Assembly (NCBI GenBank): GCA_964036045.1
Contig: OZ038381.1
Span: 63,736,242 to 63,800,241 of the forward strand
Reading direction: 5' to 3'
From: Eutreptiella sp. 'Long Island Sound 2002'
Lineage: Eukaryota > Euglenozoa > Euglenophyceae > Eutreptiales > Eutreptiaceae
DNA length: 64,000 nucleotides
Positions 9,039-20,152 of the stretch are shown here, piece by piece; the stretch's first letter is position 1, and the number at the start of each line of letters is the position of its first letter. The notes beneath the pieces are model-generated. The model did not search any database. It was not told the DNA's origin and worked only from the letters and a program-made list of their open reading frames with translations. The translations under genes were made by a program, and so were the position numbers.

Positions 9039-11692
9039 TTATGGCAAAATGTCACCATCGTCTGCCACTGCAGCCTCCCCTTCTAGGCATTGCAACATGG
9101 CCGCTTCCACTGATGTACGTGGATCAATGCGATGCGAAACCCTATGCCGGGGACGCACATCGAAGCGTGCATTGGCTGCCAGCTTGCTGGCTACCTCCAC
9201 ACCCTGCCCCTTCGCCCACTGCCGCAAAGGTGGCAGATTACAATGCAAAGCCATGCACATGCTAAGGACATGTGTGTCCTCCATATCATGCATATTGTTG
9301 GTGAACGTCCCACGCAACGAAATGGCACGCTAAACAGCAGCCTCAGCAGGGCAATATGTGCGCAGCAATGCCAAAACACGCCAAACATTCACCCATTGGA
9401 CATGCTCCCGCTCCGGCGTCAAGGCCTCCCACATCCGGGACATGGGGGTCTTGGCGAAGGTCCGCACGACATGCTCCTTGAAGGATTCCCACTCTTCCAA
9501 TGCACGAGCAGCATTAACATGCGCAGCTGCCAGTTCAGCATGGTGTGTGCCCATGAACTGCTTCAGCAGATCCGCTCCAAATGTGGCTCGATCAGCCGCT
9601 GGTAAGCGAGCCAACGGCCGTGGTCAAGCAACACAACACACTCAAGAACACCCCGGGGGTCAATGGTACCCTGTCCCTCCCTGATGCCAGCAAGCAGTGT
9701 GTCTGTGACTGCCCGTGCCTCTGTGGCTGGAAAAGGGGGGCTGGTTGTGCACCTCTGGCCATCGGCATCAAACCGGACCAATTCAACGCCATGCCATGCA
9801 CCTGTCACAGTTTGCTCTTTGAATTGAGTCCACCCTGGCCCCTCCTCCCTCGCCACCTTTTCCACCCGTGCCTGTAACATTTCGGTTGCCTTGGTCAAGG
9901 GGGCACCTGTTGGTGCATGCAACTGTGCAACGTTGTTGAAGCTGCGCGTACCATGTAGTATGTCCCCATATACCACTGCCCATGACAGCAAACCTGCATC
10001 ATGGCAATCCTCCCACACATCCTCCTCCTTGGTGGTGAGGTGCGTTTTGGAATCCAAATGCCTCGGCACCCATGGCACATTGGCCAAGAACACCTTGTTG
10101 CGACGGGCATTTGCCTCGGACCACCGGATACGGTGACTAGCAGGGATCAAACGCAACCCGCTGCGTGTATCTGGTCTGGTGTTCTCTCGGACACACCTCT
10201 CGAGGTCCTTCCACTGGCGCGCACCGTTGTACAATGCACGTTGGCGACCCACAGCTGCCAGGTAGTCAGCATGCACTTGGCCGGCAGCCTCCAAGGCAAG
10301 GCCTAGCTTGCGCTGGACCACGTGGCATGGCTCACCCAAGGGGGTTAGCAAGGACAGCCACTTCACAAGCATGGCAAACACATTGTGCTCCATTGCCGAC
10401 ACATCAACAGGTTGCCTTGCAGTGGCACCACGCACACCAAGGTTAGAGGCACCATCCACCGCAAAAGCCACAACCTTCTGAGCCCACCAGGCACGATCAG
10501 GCATCCAGGACAGCAGCACTGCCTCCACCTGTGCCGCCACCTCTTGTGCCTCCCCTGAAGCTACATCCACCACACCAAGCAACACCTCACACATTCCCCC
10601 CGGCCCAGTGCCTAGAAAGAGGAGCAGGATGGCATACTCATTGATGCGATGCCGTTGCCGGTCAGATCCATCCAATAACAAGGCAATGAACAATGCTCTT
10701 TGCAAGGTCTCTGACACACCATCTTGCATGGCGCCATGCATTGCGACCATGGCCCTCTCAACTATCCATCGCCGAGAGGCATGATGGCCCGGTTCGGAGG
10801 TAAACGCACAATGCAGAAGAATGCGTTCACTGATTGCACGGATGGATGTGCACATGCAGAGGCCAATGTACACCTCCACCAAGCGCGACAAAATGGCTGC
10901 CACCGCATCGCTCATAGGTACACCGAGGTCCACGCCCTCACCCCTAATGAACACAGTGCTCCTCTCTGCCACATTGACTGCACATACAGATGCAGATGCA
11001 CTGGGGCACGGTGCCCGAAAACGTTCTGCACAATGCACCCGGAAACTCTCCTCAGCGGCCAAGTGGTGGCGGCCAAGATTATCAATTTTCTTGCGGCTGC
11101 TGGTGGTGCCACGTGACACACCAAGGTGACCCTCCAGGACATCTTTACGCCATCCCTTTGGTGTAGCAATCATCATAGGCATGCCCATGCCATATGTCCC
11201 ATTCACCAAGGCTGCAGCAGCCTTCGGTGGCCGCTTCACCCCAGGACAATCCGTTTCAGCAGCCCATGAACAACATATGCACATTACACCCCCTTGAACA
11301 GTGAACTGCAACTGCCAATGCTCATCCACAAACGCTTGCACTGTCTTTGGCCCTGCTGTTTGTTGCCTGGGGGCTGCCCCCATCATCACAGAAAAAGCAT
11401 TGCTCCCCGTTGCTGCCAATGCAGCAGATCGGGGTCTATCCTGTTCTATGGACTCGGAAACAGACCGGTGTGACATGCCCTGACCTGCATGCCTCTCATC
11501 CCACTCCTTCTCATGACGTGCCCGGAGATGAGCCTGGTGGGCTTGCACACGGACCTGCAGATGCTGTTTCACCCGTACCCTTTGCTTTTGTACAAGCTTT
11601 GCCACAGCTTCAATAAACTCGGGGGTGGGCTGCACATCCCCCACATGTGTGGCATATCCGGGGTCACCCGTTGGCAGCGCCATGGCTGGCAA
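9039..11692 (-). pseudogene. hAT-like transposase (RNase H-fold), interrupted
   Basis: The main frame runs from 11692 to 9563 (709 codons). Residues about 126-195 hold a Cys/His cluster (GGVMCICCSWAAETDC ... VLEGHLGVS), like the TTF/BED-type zinc fingers of hAT proteins. Residues 331-420 show the catalytic core pattern: ALFIALLLDGSD with D341, and VVAFAVDGASNLGVRG with D413. The third acidic residue is not obvious. At 9563-9614 the frame shifts by one, then continues with WVNVWRVLALLRTYCPAEAA, which resembles the hAT dimerisation segment. A TAG at 9330-9332 falls exactly where the conserved ER motif should start (AAV-stop-RAISLRG), and the frame continues to a TAA at 9039. The main frame is continuous with the USP frame upstream except for a TAG at 11693-11695. 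It should cut and paste this element if repaired or read through. Confidence 0.75.
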
Positions 11693-12976
11693 CTAGGTGT
11701 TACTTGGCACGCTCGGGGCATGCCTGTTGACAGTTGGTGTTGCAAACTGTGAGGGGGAGGGTTGTGCGTCCCCAATGTGGTTGGTAGACTCTGGGTCATC
11801 TGTTGCCAGCGCCATGGCTCGCAACGGGGTGATACTTGGCATGCTCCGGGCATGCCTGTCGACAGTTGTTGCTGCAGACTGAGAGGGGCCATCACGTACA
11901 CCACGATTGCTTTGTGAACCGCCCTGTGACAGACCCACCATCTCCGTGGGAGTACGCTCATACAATAGGAATGTCACCTTTCGTGAAGTGGCTGGGGGCC
12001 GTCCCCTGCTCACGGACGCATCATCACACAACCACCACACATCGCGAACTAAAATGTGAGCAATAAAGTGCCCTTGCTCCCTAGTTGGTCCAACATGTAG
12101 CACCATGGCCCGCAGGGACGAATGGTACCCATTGATATCCACAAACTCATGATCCACTGTCAAGCTATGAAGCTGTTGATTGTGGACATGGAGTGGAGCC
12201 CACTTGTTGAACACTAGTGATGATAGTACAATGGCCTCCTGGAGATCCCCCCCACAGCCACATGGGGGGGCGTTTGAAGGGCGGCCCAAGGAACGGCCCC
12301 TCATTCCCTCCCTCATTCGCACCTGCACGCTCTGGCCCTGGTTAGTAACATGGAGGACTTGGGCGGGCATTCCCAACTCACCTCCAGCCTGGTGGTCTTT
12401 CACGTCACACGCTGGGCACCGCTGCCACCATTGCTCATGAGACGAGCAGTCCGACAGAGAACGAACACCAGCACGAACCAGTTTCGGTACCATGTGCTTC
12501 CAACACTCAGCCATCTCGGACTGCTGCATCCACTCAAAATTGGGAGCCCTCCTGACACATTGACACCGACCACTACACTGGCACAGAGTAACAGTTGGCT
12601 GTCTCTCATCCGCCAGCAGGCGCGCAACGGCATGTGGACGGTACACAGCACCTGTCATACCTGCCATAATGTCACCCCAACATGTAGCCCACACCGCCAC
12701 ATCATCTGGGCACTCATCATGGAAGGCCTCCTGTCCCCCAGAGGCTAACAGGAGGCATTGCAACGTTGTACCAAGCCAACACCAATTGTGACTTGGGGGG
12801 TTCGCCATGCCACATGGCCGTTGCCGTGCTCCACCTTGCGGACCGCCACTAACCTGCAGGCAAGCGGAAGGCATGTTGCTGCAAGAACTTGCGGTGTGAA
12901 GCAAGCAACCTCTGCCACTCTCCACGGCCGTAAAGCACCACCAATCGCCTATCCCCCTTCCATGGGCAAGTAGCAT
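11693..12976 (-). CDS. USP-type (C19) deubiquitinase domain
   Basis: The frame spans 427 codons. The Cys box is HNWCWLGTTLQCLL, with the presumed nucleophile at residue 66. CQCSGRCQC (132-140) and CPAC (187-190) are likely metal-binding pairs in the fingers region. The His box is LRAMVLHVGPTREQGHFIAH with H303, followed by WWLCDDASV and VTFLLYERT, the usual C-terminal strands of the USP fold. All three catalytic positions are visible, so the fold looks complete although compact. The first 40 or so codons overlap the OTU frame and are probably not read. Downstream is a Pro/Ser/Thr linker with a twice-repeated unit (MALATDDPESTNHIGDAQPS, MALPTGDPGYATHVGDVQPT) that spans the TAG at 11693 into the transposase. 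It may remove ubiquitin from the transposase or host factors; this is inference. Confidence 0.75.
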   Translation of the reverse strand: MLLAHGRGIGDWWCFTAVESGRGCLLHTASSCSNMPSACLQVSGGPQGGARQRPCGMANPPSHNWCWLGTTLQCLLLASGGQEAFHDECPDDVAVWATCWGDIMAGMTGAVYRPHAVARLLADERQPTVTLCQCSGRCQCVRRAPNFEWMQQSEMAECWKHMVPKLVRAGVRSLSDCSSHEQWWQRCPACDVKDHQAGGELGMPAQVLHVTNQGQSVQVRMREGMRGRSLGRPSNAPPCGCGGDLQEAIVLSSLVFNKWAPLHVHNQQLHSLTVDHEFVDINGYHSSLRAMVLHVGPTREQGHFIAHILVRDVWWLCDDASVSRGRPPATSRKVTFLLYERTPTEMVGLSQGGSQSNRGVRDGPSQSAATTVDRHARSMPSITPLRAMALATDDPESTNHIGDAQPSPSQFATPTVNRHAPSVPSNT

Positions 12977-14576
12977 GCCATGCCCCAGTGCGGACCACTA
13001 CAGGTTGCCTATCGACACGGTACCTATGCCCCGGACGGCTAATGCCATCTGGGCACTGCCTTCTCCCTGGTGTGCCATGTGGACCACTGCCAACGCCTCC
13101 CTCTTCCACCCAGATCTCACCACCCACGTGCCGCCCCGTGGAGAACACTACTGACCACGGGGTACTATCAAAACGATGTTGATGGGGAGTTGTCGTCTCA
13201 TTGCATGACAGCTGTATTGTAGTCCATGTGAACCACTTTGGTACCAACTTCCTTGCAATGTGGTTCACCATCATCACAAGGGGGCCATGCTCCTGTGTCC
13301 GTTGCACAAGCCGCGACCGGCGACAATCCCCTTTCGCTGTATGTCCTTTGCTCCGACCGACACCCAATTGCAACCCTCGCAAGGATAACTGCCCTAACGT
13401 CTCTCTAGTGTACAGCAGTGTCCCCATTATGCCATGCAAGACACACAAAGGTGCTACCTGCAACGAGCGGTCGTAGCTGGCGCCCCAGTAATGTCCTCCC
13501 GGCCGCAGCCCATCACGTTCGGCCTCACCAACGACGATCACGCATGCCTGTTCACAGGCTTCCTCCATCTCCTGGATCGTATGGTACACTTTGGCCTCTC
13601 CCATACCCGGACTCCAAACTGCAGCAGACCTCACAGCAGTGTCCGGGCCAAACCTTGAATCCATTATTTTGTGTGTGTTTGTACGCAACAACACAACCTT
13701 CCCATCGATGTGGTGGGCGAGATGTCGAAAATGGTCGGGCTTTCCCCCCCAGGGCTTCCCTTCCCATTTATTCGCTTCCAGGGCCCTACAAACACTTAGA
13801 GCACTCTCCTTAACCTCTATCCCACACCGTTCCCTGTACATTGTGGTTGCGTGGACTCGGAGGTCCACTCTAGTTAAGGGGGTCTCGCTGCGGAGCGCAT
13901 GGAGGCTGAGGGCAGTTCCATAAAAAAAACATGCACCGGCGACATACTCATCACGTGCCAACCGTAACTTCAGTTGCCGGATGGTAGGCAGCTCCCTACT
14001 GGCAGGCCCCTTGATTTTATCCTCCTCAACCTTCTGGTTAGGATTGTCACAGTCAATTGCTGCGGCCCCATCCGCCCCTAGCTGCACACGCTTTGCAGCA
14101 GGCATGGGGTTGGGATCCCTAGGCATTGCTTTCTTGCCTGAGGGGGGGCTGTTACATGGCTCTGAGCCAACCGTGCTGGACTGACTAGGTGCCACGACAG
14201 TGCATGCCGTCCCCATACTGCTATCCATATCTGGGGATGCCATTTCACTATCTTGCCCACTCAATGAAACCTGTGGTGGGCGCTGTGCTAGGGGCACAGG
14301 GGATCCCTGATCAGAGAGTGACTCAGCACCGCAACCGGGGTGTGGGGTGAGGCATTCTTCTGCAGCACCTGGCCCTATGTTCTCCATTACCTCTCGGCCC
14401 TGGTTCTCATTGTCGGCATGCACACCACCTGCAACTTCGGGTGCACCTGGGGGTCCACATCGCAGCGCACAGGCTGGGACGTTGGACGCACTTGGATCAC
14501 CTCTGCGGGGATCCTGGTCAGCAGTCATAGGAGTGGAGGCAGGGGGGGGTGGGGGGGGGTTGCTGTGCCTCACCAA
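12849..14576 (-). CDS. OTU-type cysteine protease domain
   Basis: The frame spans 575 codons. Residues 1-195 are disordered and Pro/Ser-rich, with a basic patch PAAKRVQL near 159 that resembles a nuclear localisation signal. The OTU-like region has YVAGACFFYGTALSLHA with the presumed catalytic C216, then KPWGGKPDHFRHLAHHIDGK (the WGG..E/D..ALA pattern), and GGHYWGASYD with H362. Order and spacing fit the OTU family; the usual DGN before the Cys is changed to AGA, so activity is uncertain. The frame ends at a TAG near 12849, where a donor-like CAG-GTTAGT also occurs, and the next frame carries the USP domain. A frameshift or small intron must join them if they are one protein. Confidence 0.7.
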   Translation of the reverse strand: MVRHSNPPPPPPASTPMTADQDPRRGDPSASNVPACALRCGPPGAPEVAGGVHADNENQGREVMENIGPGAAEECLTPHPGCGAESLSDQGSPVPLAQRPPQVSLSGQDSEMASPDMDSSMGTACTVVAPSQSSTVGSEPCNSPPSGKKAMPRDPNPMPAAKRVQLGADGAAAIDCDNPNQKVEEDKIKGPASRELPTIRQLKLRLARDEYVAGACFFYGTALSLHALRSETPLTRVDLRVHATTMYRERCGIEVKESALSVCRALEANKWEGKPWGGKPDHFRHLAHHIDGKVVLLRTNTHKIMDSRFGPDTAVRSAAVWSPGMGEAKVYHTIQEMEEACEQACVIVVGEAERDGLRPGGHYWGASYDRSLQVAPLCVLHGIMGTLLYTRETLGQLSLRGLQLGVGRSKGHTAKGDCRRSRLVQRTQEHGPLVMMVNHIARKLVPKWFTWTTIQLSCNETTTPHQHRFDSTPWSVVFSTGRHVGGEIWVEEGGVGSGPHGTPGRRQCPDGISRPGHRYRVDRQPVVVRTGAWHATCPWKGDRRLVVLYGRGEWQRLLASHRKFLQQHAFRLPAG

Positions 14577-15970
14577 GGGTGCCAGCTGTGCCTATGGCCT
14601 CCTTTGTGCCCCCTTCCAGGTGCATAGCACATGCATCGTTGGGGGTACCATTGTCATCAGGGACACCGACAGATGCATCTTGGGATCCGAGTCGCAGCGC
14701 ACAGGCTGGGACGTCGGACTGGCTTGGATCGCCTCTGGGGGGATCTTGGTCAGGTGTCGGGGGTCCTGGGGGGGGGGGGTTGCACCCCAGCGTCTGCCAT
14801 GGCTTCCAATAGAAGTTCCATGGCCTCCTCCCTTGCATCATCAGTCCATGCATTATTCACCACACGGACACCAGCATGCAGGTATCCCAAGTGGTTGCGG
14901 GGTACCTCGGGGCTGAAAGGGGTGCACCTCAGTATCACATCGCTACTCTCTTGCATGGGAATCCGCATGGACTCTGCAAAGTGGCGTCCCACCGTATAGG
15001 CAGCCACCAGGCTCTCCTCTGACAGGGGCTCCCGCCGTTGCTCCCCCAAGCCTTGCATCCCAATGCGGACACACCGGGCAATGCCATGGCACGTTGTCAT
15101 CAGTGCTTGGTCGAACTGTTGCTGTCTCGTCAGCCGCACCGTCATAGGTGCTGGATTGGGTGGGATGCAGGGTTGAGGTCCGGGACTGCAAGTGGACGTT
15201 GAGCTTTCGGGCAACAGGGAGCTCAGTCGACTACCCCCGGATCCAGGGGTCCCCTAGCCACGGGGACCTGTGCCACCGACTGGCGCTGACACTCTTTGTC
15301 GACCACCCCCGGATCCTGGGGTCCCCTGTGCTTTCGATCCCTCCCCGTTGGCCGGCAACAGTGAGTTCCGGCGGCTCACAGATGCCACCAAATCACTTGT
15401 GAATGGCCGTGCTGCACTTGCTGCCTGTGGCCAAAAGTACTGCATCCTGCCCAAGGGTACTCTCCGTACTTTCTCCACATACATCCTCTCCACAGTGGGT
15501 GTGGGGTACTTGGTCTCCCCTCTCCAGAAAGGCCATGAGTCCACAAGTGGCAAGGCATACACAATGTCATTCCATGCCTCTAGCCAAGCAACTTTGCTAA
15601 CGCTCATGGGGTGTCCACCAATGGACCCTCGTCGACTCCCCACTTTCCCACGGTCTTCCTCATACTTTTTTATCCGGTCCCAGAGGCCTGAGGCTACCTT
15701 CTGGTACTCCACAACAACACCTCCATCCTCCCGCGTGCACTTTGGACTGCCCTCTTGGCTGTACATCAGGCGGCACAGTGCTGCAAGTCCATGGGTATGG
15801 ACGACATCAAGGGAACATGTCTCCATGTACATTGCCAAATTCCTGTAATAGATGGCCTCCTCTTCTGGTGGGGCATGCCACCCTACCTCGCCGAGGGCTA
15901 GACGGAATCCCATTTTCATCTGGGCAGCTTCCATTGTGTCCCATGGGGGCCATTCAGGATGTTGGGCCAT
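14518..15970 (-). CDS. N-terminal region of the giant transposase locus
   Basis: It starts at a true ATG at 15970 (MAQHPEWPPWDTMEAAQM). The first 238 codons look folded and helical, with Trp-rich stretches (VAWLEAWNDIVYALPLVDSW). A TAG at 15254-15256 interrupts an open frame that continues to 14750 (FDQALMTTCHGIARCVRIGM, EEAMELLLEAMADAG). Sequence on both sides of the TAG repeats GTPGSGG, so the stop lies inside a linker. A G12 run (14768-14779) and a G8TG9 run (14542-14559) coincide with the two frame changes leading into the OTU frame. A Pro-rich unit with DQDPxRGDPSxSxVPACALR occurs twice around these runs. I recognise no domain. Upstream lie the 88-bp repeats and shared module, supporting this ATG as the start. 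Confidence 0.6.
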
Positions 15971-16119
15971 TTGTAGGAGGCTGCCTTAGCACGGTTAAAG
16001 GTTGTGGCCTCTTGCGTGGTCCACAAGGTGCAGTTCGATGGGCACTTGTTGGTGACCACAACTCAGGAGGACAATCTGGTCCCGGACCCCGATACTCGAA
16101 GTGGTAGGCTGCTTCCTCC

Positions 16120-16665
16120 TTGGGTTCCTTCGCGGGCCCACTTGATGCCACCGCGTGGTATGAACGTAGACCCTGGTCGAGGCGCAACGGCCGGGGACCA
16201 AGGGCAGACTTCTGCGCCTCAAGGGCTAGCAGTAGCTGGGGAGGGGTGAGGGATGGACGACGACCGAGGTCGAGGCGCGGCGGCCAAGGACCAAGGGCGA
16301 ACTCCTGCGGCTCGGCGGCCTGCAGTGGTTGTGGTGGGGTATGGACGACGACCGAGGTCGAGGCGCGGCGGCCAAGGACCAAGGGCGAACTCCTGCGGCT
16401 CGGCGGCCTGCAGTGGTTGTGGTGGGGTATGGACGACGACCGAGGTCGAGGCGCGGCGGCCAAGGACCAATGGCCAACTCCTGCGGCTCGGTGGCTTGCA
16501 GTGTGTGGGTGGGGGGACGGCTAATGACCGTGGTCGCGGCGCTGTGGCCAGGGACCAAGGGCCAACTTCTGTGCCTCAAGGGCAAGCAGTAGGTGGGTTG
16601 GGGGATGCGGGATGCCCCTGGTTGAGGCGCTGCGGCCGGAGACCGAGGGGCAACTCCTCCAGCTC
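16120..16665 (-). promoter_or_regulatory. 88-bp tandem repeats upstream of the giant locus
   Basis: There are about five to six copies, the central ones exactly 88 bp apart (for example 16263 and 16351). Shared words are CCAAGGACCAAGGGCGAACT, CCTGCGGCTCGGCGGCCTGC and TATGGACGACGACC. The same 88-bp repeat lies upstream of the helicase start at 35743-36155. They sit between the shared module and the ATG at 15970, so they may be 5' untranslated or promoter sequence. Confidence 0.65.
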
Positions 16666-16691
16666 AGAGGCTAGCACAGGTGAGGTACAGG

Positions 16692-16745
16692 TATCTGGGT
16701 CGTAGACGCTATGGTCAAGACCACAGACAACTTCTTCACCTGACT
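16692..16745 (-). promoter_or_regulatory. Shared upstream module, copy 1
   Basis: The sequence ATCTGGGTCGTAGACGCTAT and the following GGTCAAGACCACAGAC match, with changes, 36197-36250 and 37281-37335. All three copies lie upstream of leftward genes of the same transposon. The role as promoter is inferred from position. Confidence 0.55.
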
Positions 16746-16789
16746 AGTGAAGTTAGTGGCAGAAAGGTCGTAACAAAGTCTGCACGAAG

Positions 16790-19698
16790 AGGGGTGAAAT
16801 ATTTCACGGAGGCCTCAAATAATTCACGGAAGGGCATAAATAATTCACGGAGGGGTCAAATAATTCACGGAGAGGCATAAATAATTCACGGAGGGGTGAA
16901 ATAATTCACGGAGAGGCATAAATAATTCACGGAGGGGTCAAATAATTCACCGAGAGGCATAAATAATTCACGGAGGGTCAAATAATTCACGGAGGGGGGT
17001 AAATAATTCACGGAGGGGTGAAATAATTCACGGAAGGGCATAAATAATTCAGGCAGGGGTCAAATAATTCACGGAGAGGCATAAATAGATCACGGAGGGG
17101 TGAAATAATTCACGGAGAGGCATAAATAATTCACGGAGGGGTCAAATAATTCACGGAAGGGGGTAGATAATTCACGGAGGGGTGAAATAATTCACGGAGA
17201 GGCATAAATAATTCACGGAGGGGTCAAATAATTCACGGAGAGGCATAAATAATTCATGGAGGGGTGAAATAATTCACGGAGAGGCAGAAATAATTCACGG
17301 AGGGGTGAAATAATTCACGGAGGGGGGTAAATAATTCACGGAGGGGTCAAATAATTCACGGAGAGGCATAAACAATTCACGGAGGTGTGAAATAATTCAC
17401 GGAGAGGCAGAAAAAATTCACGGAGGGGTGAAATAATTCACGGAGGGGGGTAAATAATTCACGGAGGGGTCAAATAATTCACGGAGAGGCATAAATAATT
17501 CACGGAGGGGTGAAATAATTCACGGAGAGGCATAAATAATTCACGGAGGGGTCAAATAATTCACGGAGGGGGGTAAATAATTCACGGAGGGGTGAAATAA
17601 TCCACGGAGAGGCATAAATAATTCACGGAGGGGTCAAATAATTCACGGAGAGGCATAAATAATTCACGGAGGGGTGAAATAATTCACGGAGAGGCATAAA
17701 TAATTCACGGAGGGGTGAAATAATTCACGGAGGGGGGTAAATAATTCACGGAGGGGTCAAAAAATTCACGGAGGGGGGTAAATAATTCACGGAGGGGGGT
17801 AAATAATTCACGGAGGGGTGAAATATTCACGGAAGGGCATAAATAATTCACGGAGGGGTCAAAGAATTCACGGAGAGGCATAAATAATTCACGGAGGGGT
17901 GAAATAATTCACGGAGAGGCATAAATAATTCACGGAGGGGTGAAAAAATTCACGGAGAGGCATAAATAATTCACGGAGGGGTGAAATAATTCACGGAGGG
18001 GGGTAAATAATTCACGGAGGGGTGAAATAATTCACGGAAGGGCATAAATAATTCACGGAGGGGTCAAATAATTCACGGAGAGGCATAAATAATTCACGGA
18101 GGGGTGAAATAATTCACGGAGAGGCATAAATAATTCACGGAGGGGTGAAATAATTCACGGAGGGGGGTAAATAATTCACGGAGGGGTCAAATAATTCACG
18201 GTGGGGGGTAAATAATTCACGGAGGGGGGTAAATAATTCACGGAGGGGTGAAATAATTCACGGAAGGGCATAAATAATTCACGGAGGGGTCAAATAATTC
18301 ACGGAGAGGCATAAATAATTCACGGAGGGGTGAAATAATTCACGGAGAGGCATAAATAATTCACGGAGGGGTCAAATAATTCACGGAAGGGGGTAAATAA
18401 TTCACCGAGAGGTGAAAAAATTCACGGAGAGGCATAAATAATTCACGGAGGGGTCAAATAATTCACGGAGAGGCATAAATAATTCACGGAGGGGTGAAAT
18501 AATTCACGGAGAGGCAGAAATAATTCACGGAGGGGTGAAATAATTCACGGAGGGGGGTAAATGAGTCACGGAGGGGTCAAATAATTCACGGAGAGGCATA
18601 AATAATTCACGGAGGTGTGAAATAATTCACGGAGAGGCATAAATAATTCACGGAGGGGTCAAATAATTCACAGAGAGGCATAAATAATTCACGGAGGGGT
18701 GAAATAATTCACGGAGGGGGGTAACTAATTCACGGAGGGGTGAAAAAATTCACGGAGAGGCATAAATAATTCACGGAGGGGTCAAATAATTCACGGAGGG
18801 GGGTAAATAATTCACGGAGGGGTGAAATAATTCACGGAGAGGCATGAATAATTCACGGAGGGGTCAAATAATTCACGGAGAGGCATAAATAATTCACGGA
18901 GGGGTGAAATAATTCACGGAGAGGCATAAATAATTCACGGAGGGGTGAAATAATTCACGGAGGGGGGTAAATAATTCACGGAGGGGTCAAATAATTCACG
19001 GAGGGGGTAAATAATTCACGGAGGGGTCAAATAATTCACCGAGAGGCATAAATAATTCACGGGGGGGTCAAATAATTCACAAAGAGGCATAAATAATTCA
19101 CGGAGGGGTGAAATAATTCACGGAGAGGCATAAATAATTCACGGAGGGGTCAAAAAATTCACGGAGGGGGGTAAATAATTCACGGAGGGGTGAAATAATT
19201 CACGGAGAGGCATAAATTATTCACGGAGGGGTCAAAGAATTCACGGAGAGGCATAAATAGTTCACGGAGGGGTGAAAAAATTCACGGAGAGGCAGAAATA
19301 ATTCACGGAGGGGTGAAATAATTCACAGAGGGGGGTAAATAATTCACGGAGGGGTCAAATAATTCACGGAGAGGCATAAATAATTCACGGAGGAATCAAA
19401 TAATTCACGGAGAGGCAGAAATAATTCACGGAGGGGTGAAATAATTCACGGAGGGGGGTAAATAATTCACGGAGGGGTCAAATAATTCACGGAGAGGCAT
19501 AAATAATTCACGGAGGGGTGAAAAAATTCACGGAGGGGGGTAAATAATTCACGGAGGAATCAAATAATTCACGGAGGGGCATAAATAATTCACGGAGGGG
19601 TGAAAAAATTCACGGAGAGGCATAAATAATTCACGGAGGGGTCAAATGATTCACGGAGAGGCATAAATAATTCACGGAGGGGCATAAATAATTCACGG
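16790..19698. repeat. 41-bp dimeric satellite, left block
   Basis: This is an array of a common core AAATAATTCACGGA joined by short spacers. Type I monomers (20 bp) carry GGGGTC or GGGGTG. Type II monomers (21 bp) carry GAGGCAT, GAGGCAG or GGGGGGT. The two types alternate almost strictly, giving a 41-bp dimer. No coding potential is seen. The array begins abruptly after 16789 and stops at a 454-bp unrelated island. Confidence 0.95.
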
Positions 19699-20152
19699 AG
19701 GTCGCTGGGGGCGCCCGGGGCTCACCTAGGATTTTATGAGGTACCGAAATCCCGTAACTGAACCGTCCAAAAACTGCCGCGATCGCGATTTACGGCCCGC
19801 CGCAACCCGAATTTGCCGAGCTTTTGGTGATTTGTGCCAAATCTGTGCGCATCTGCCCCGATTTAGATAGCGCAATCGGTAACATACGACGTTATCTAGT
19901 TGCTGTATTGAAATCACGTCGATTGGTTTACCGGATGTCCAGATAAACCCAAAATACGACCATATTTGCCCAGTTTTGCCACTTTTGGGCCATAAACAGT
20001 CATTTCGATGATCTCCTTGTGGTGTCACGAGATTTCAAATTGATCAAGTTTGTCCCTAATGCCCTGTGAGGCTAGGCAAGCAATGATTTGTGCCCGTGCC
20101 TACCCTTTGCCCAAGATAATGATCCGGAGGGTGCCAAAAAACGCCCAAAACA
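19699..20152. other. Unique island inside the satellite
   Basis: Non-satellite sequence of 454 bp lies between two satellite blocks. It starts near GGTCGCTGGGGGCGCCCGGG and ends near GCCAAAAAACGCCCAAAACA. A minus-strand open frame of about 100 codons (20028-19726) crosses it, but its content is not clearly protein-like. No inverted ends or target duplication can be told apart from the repeats around it. Confidence 0.6.

Noticed and set aside
12180-12750. Plus-strand ORFs opposite the USP domain
   Set aside because: Shadows of the minus-strand frame, which carries a full set of USP motifs.
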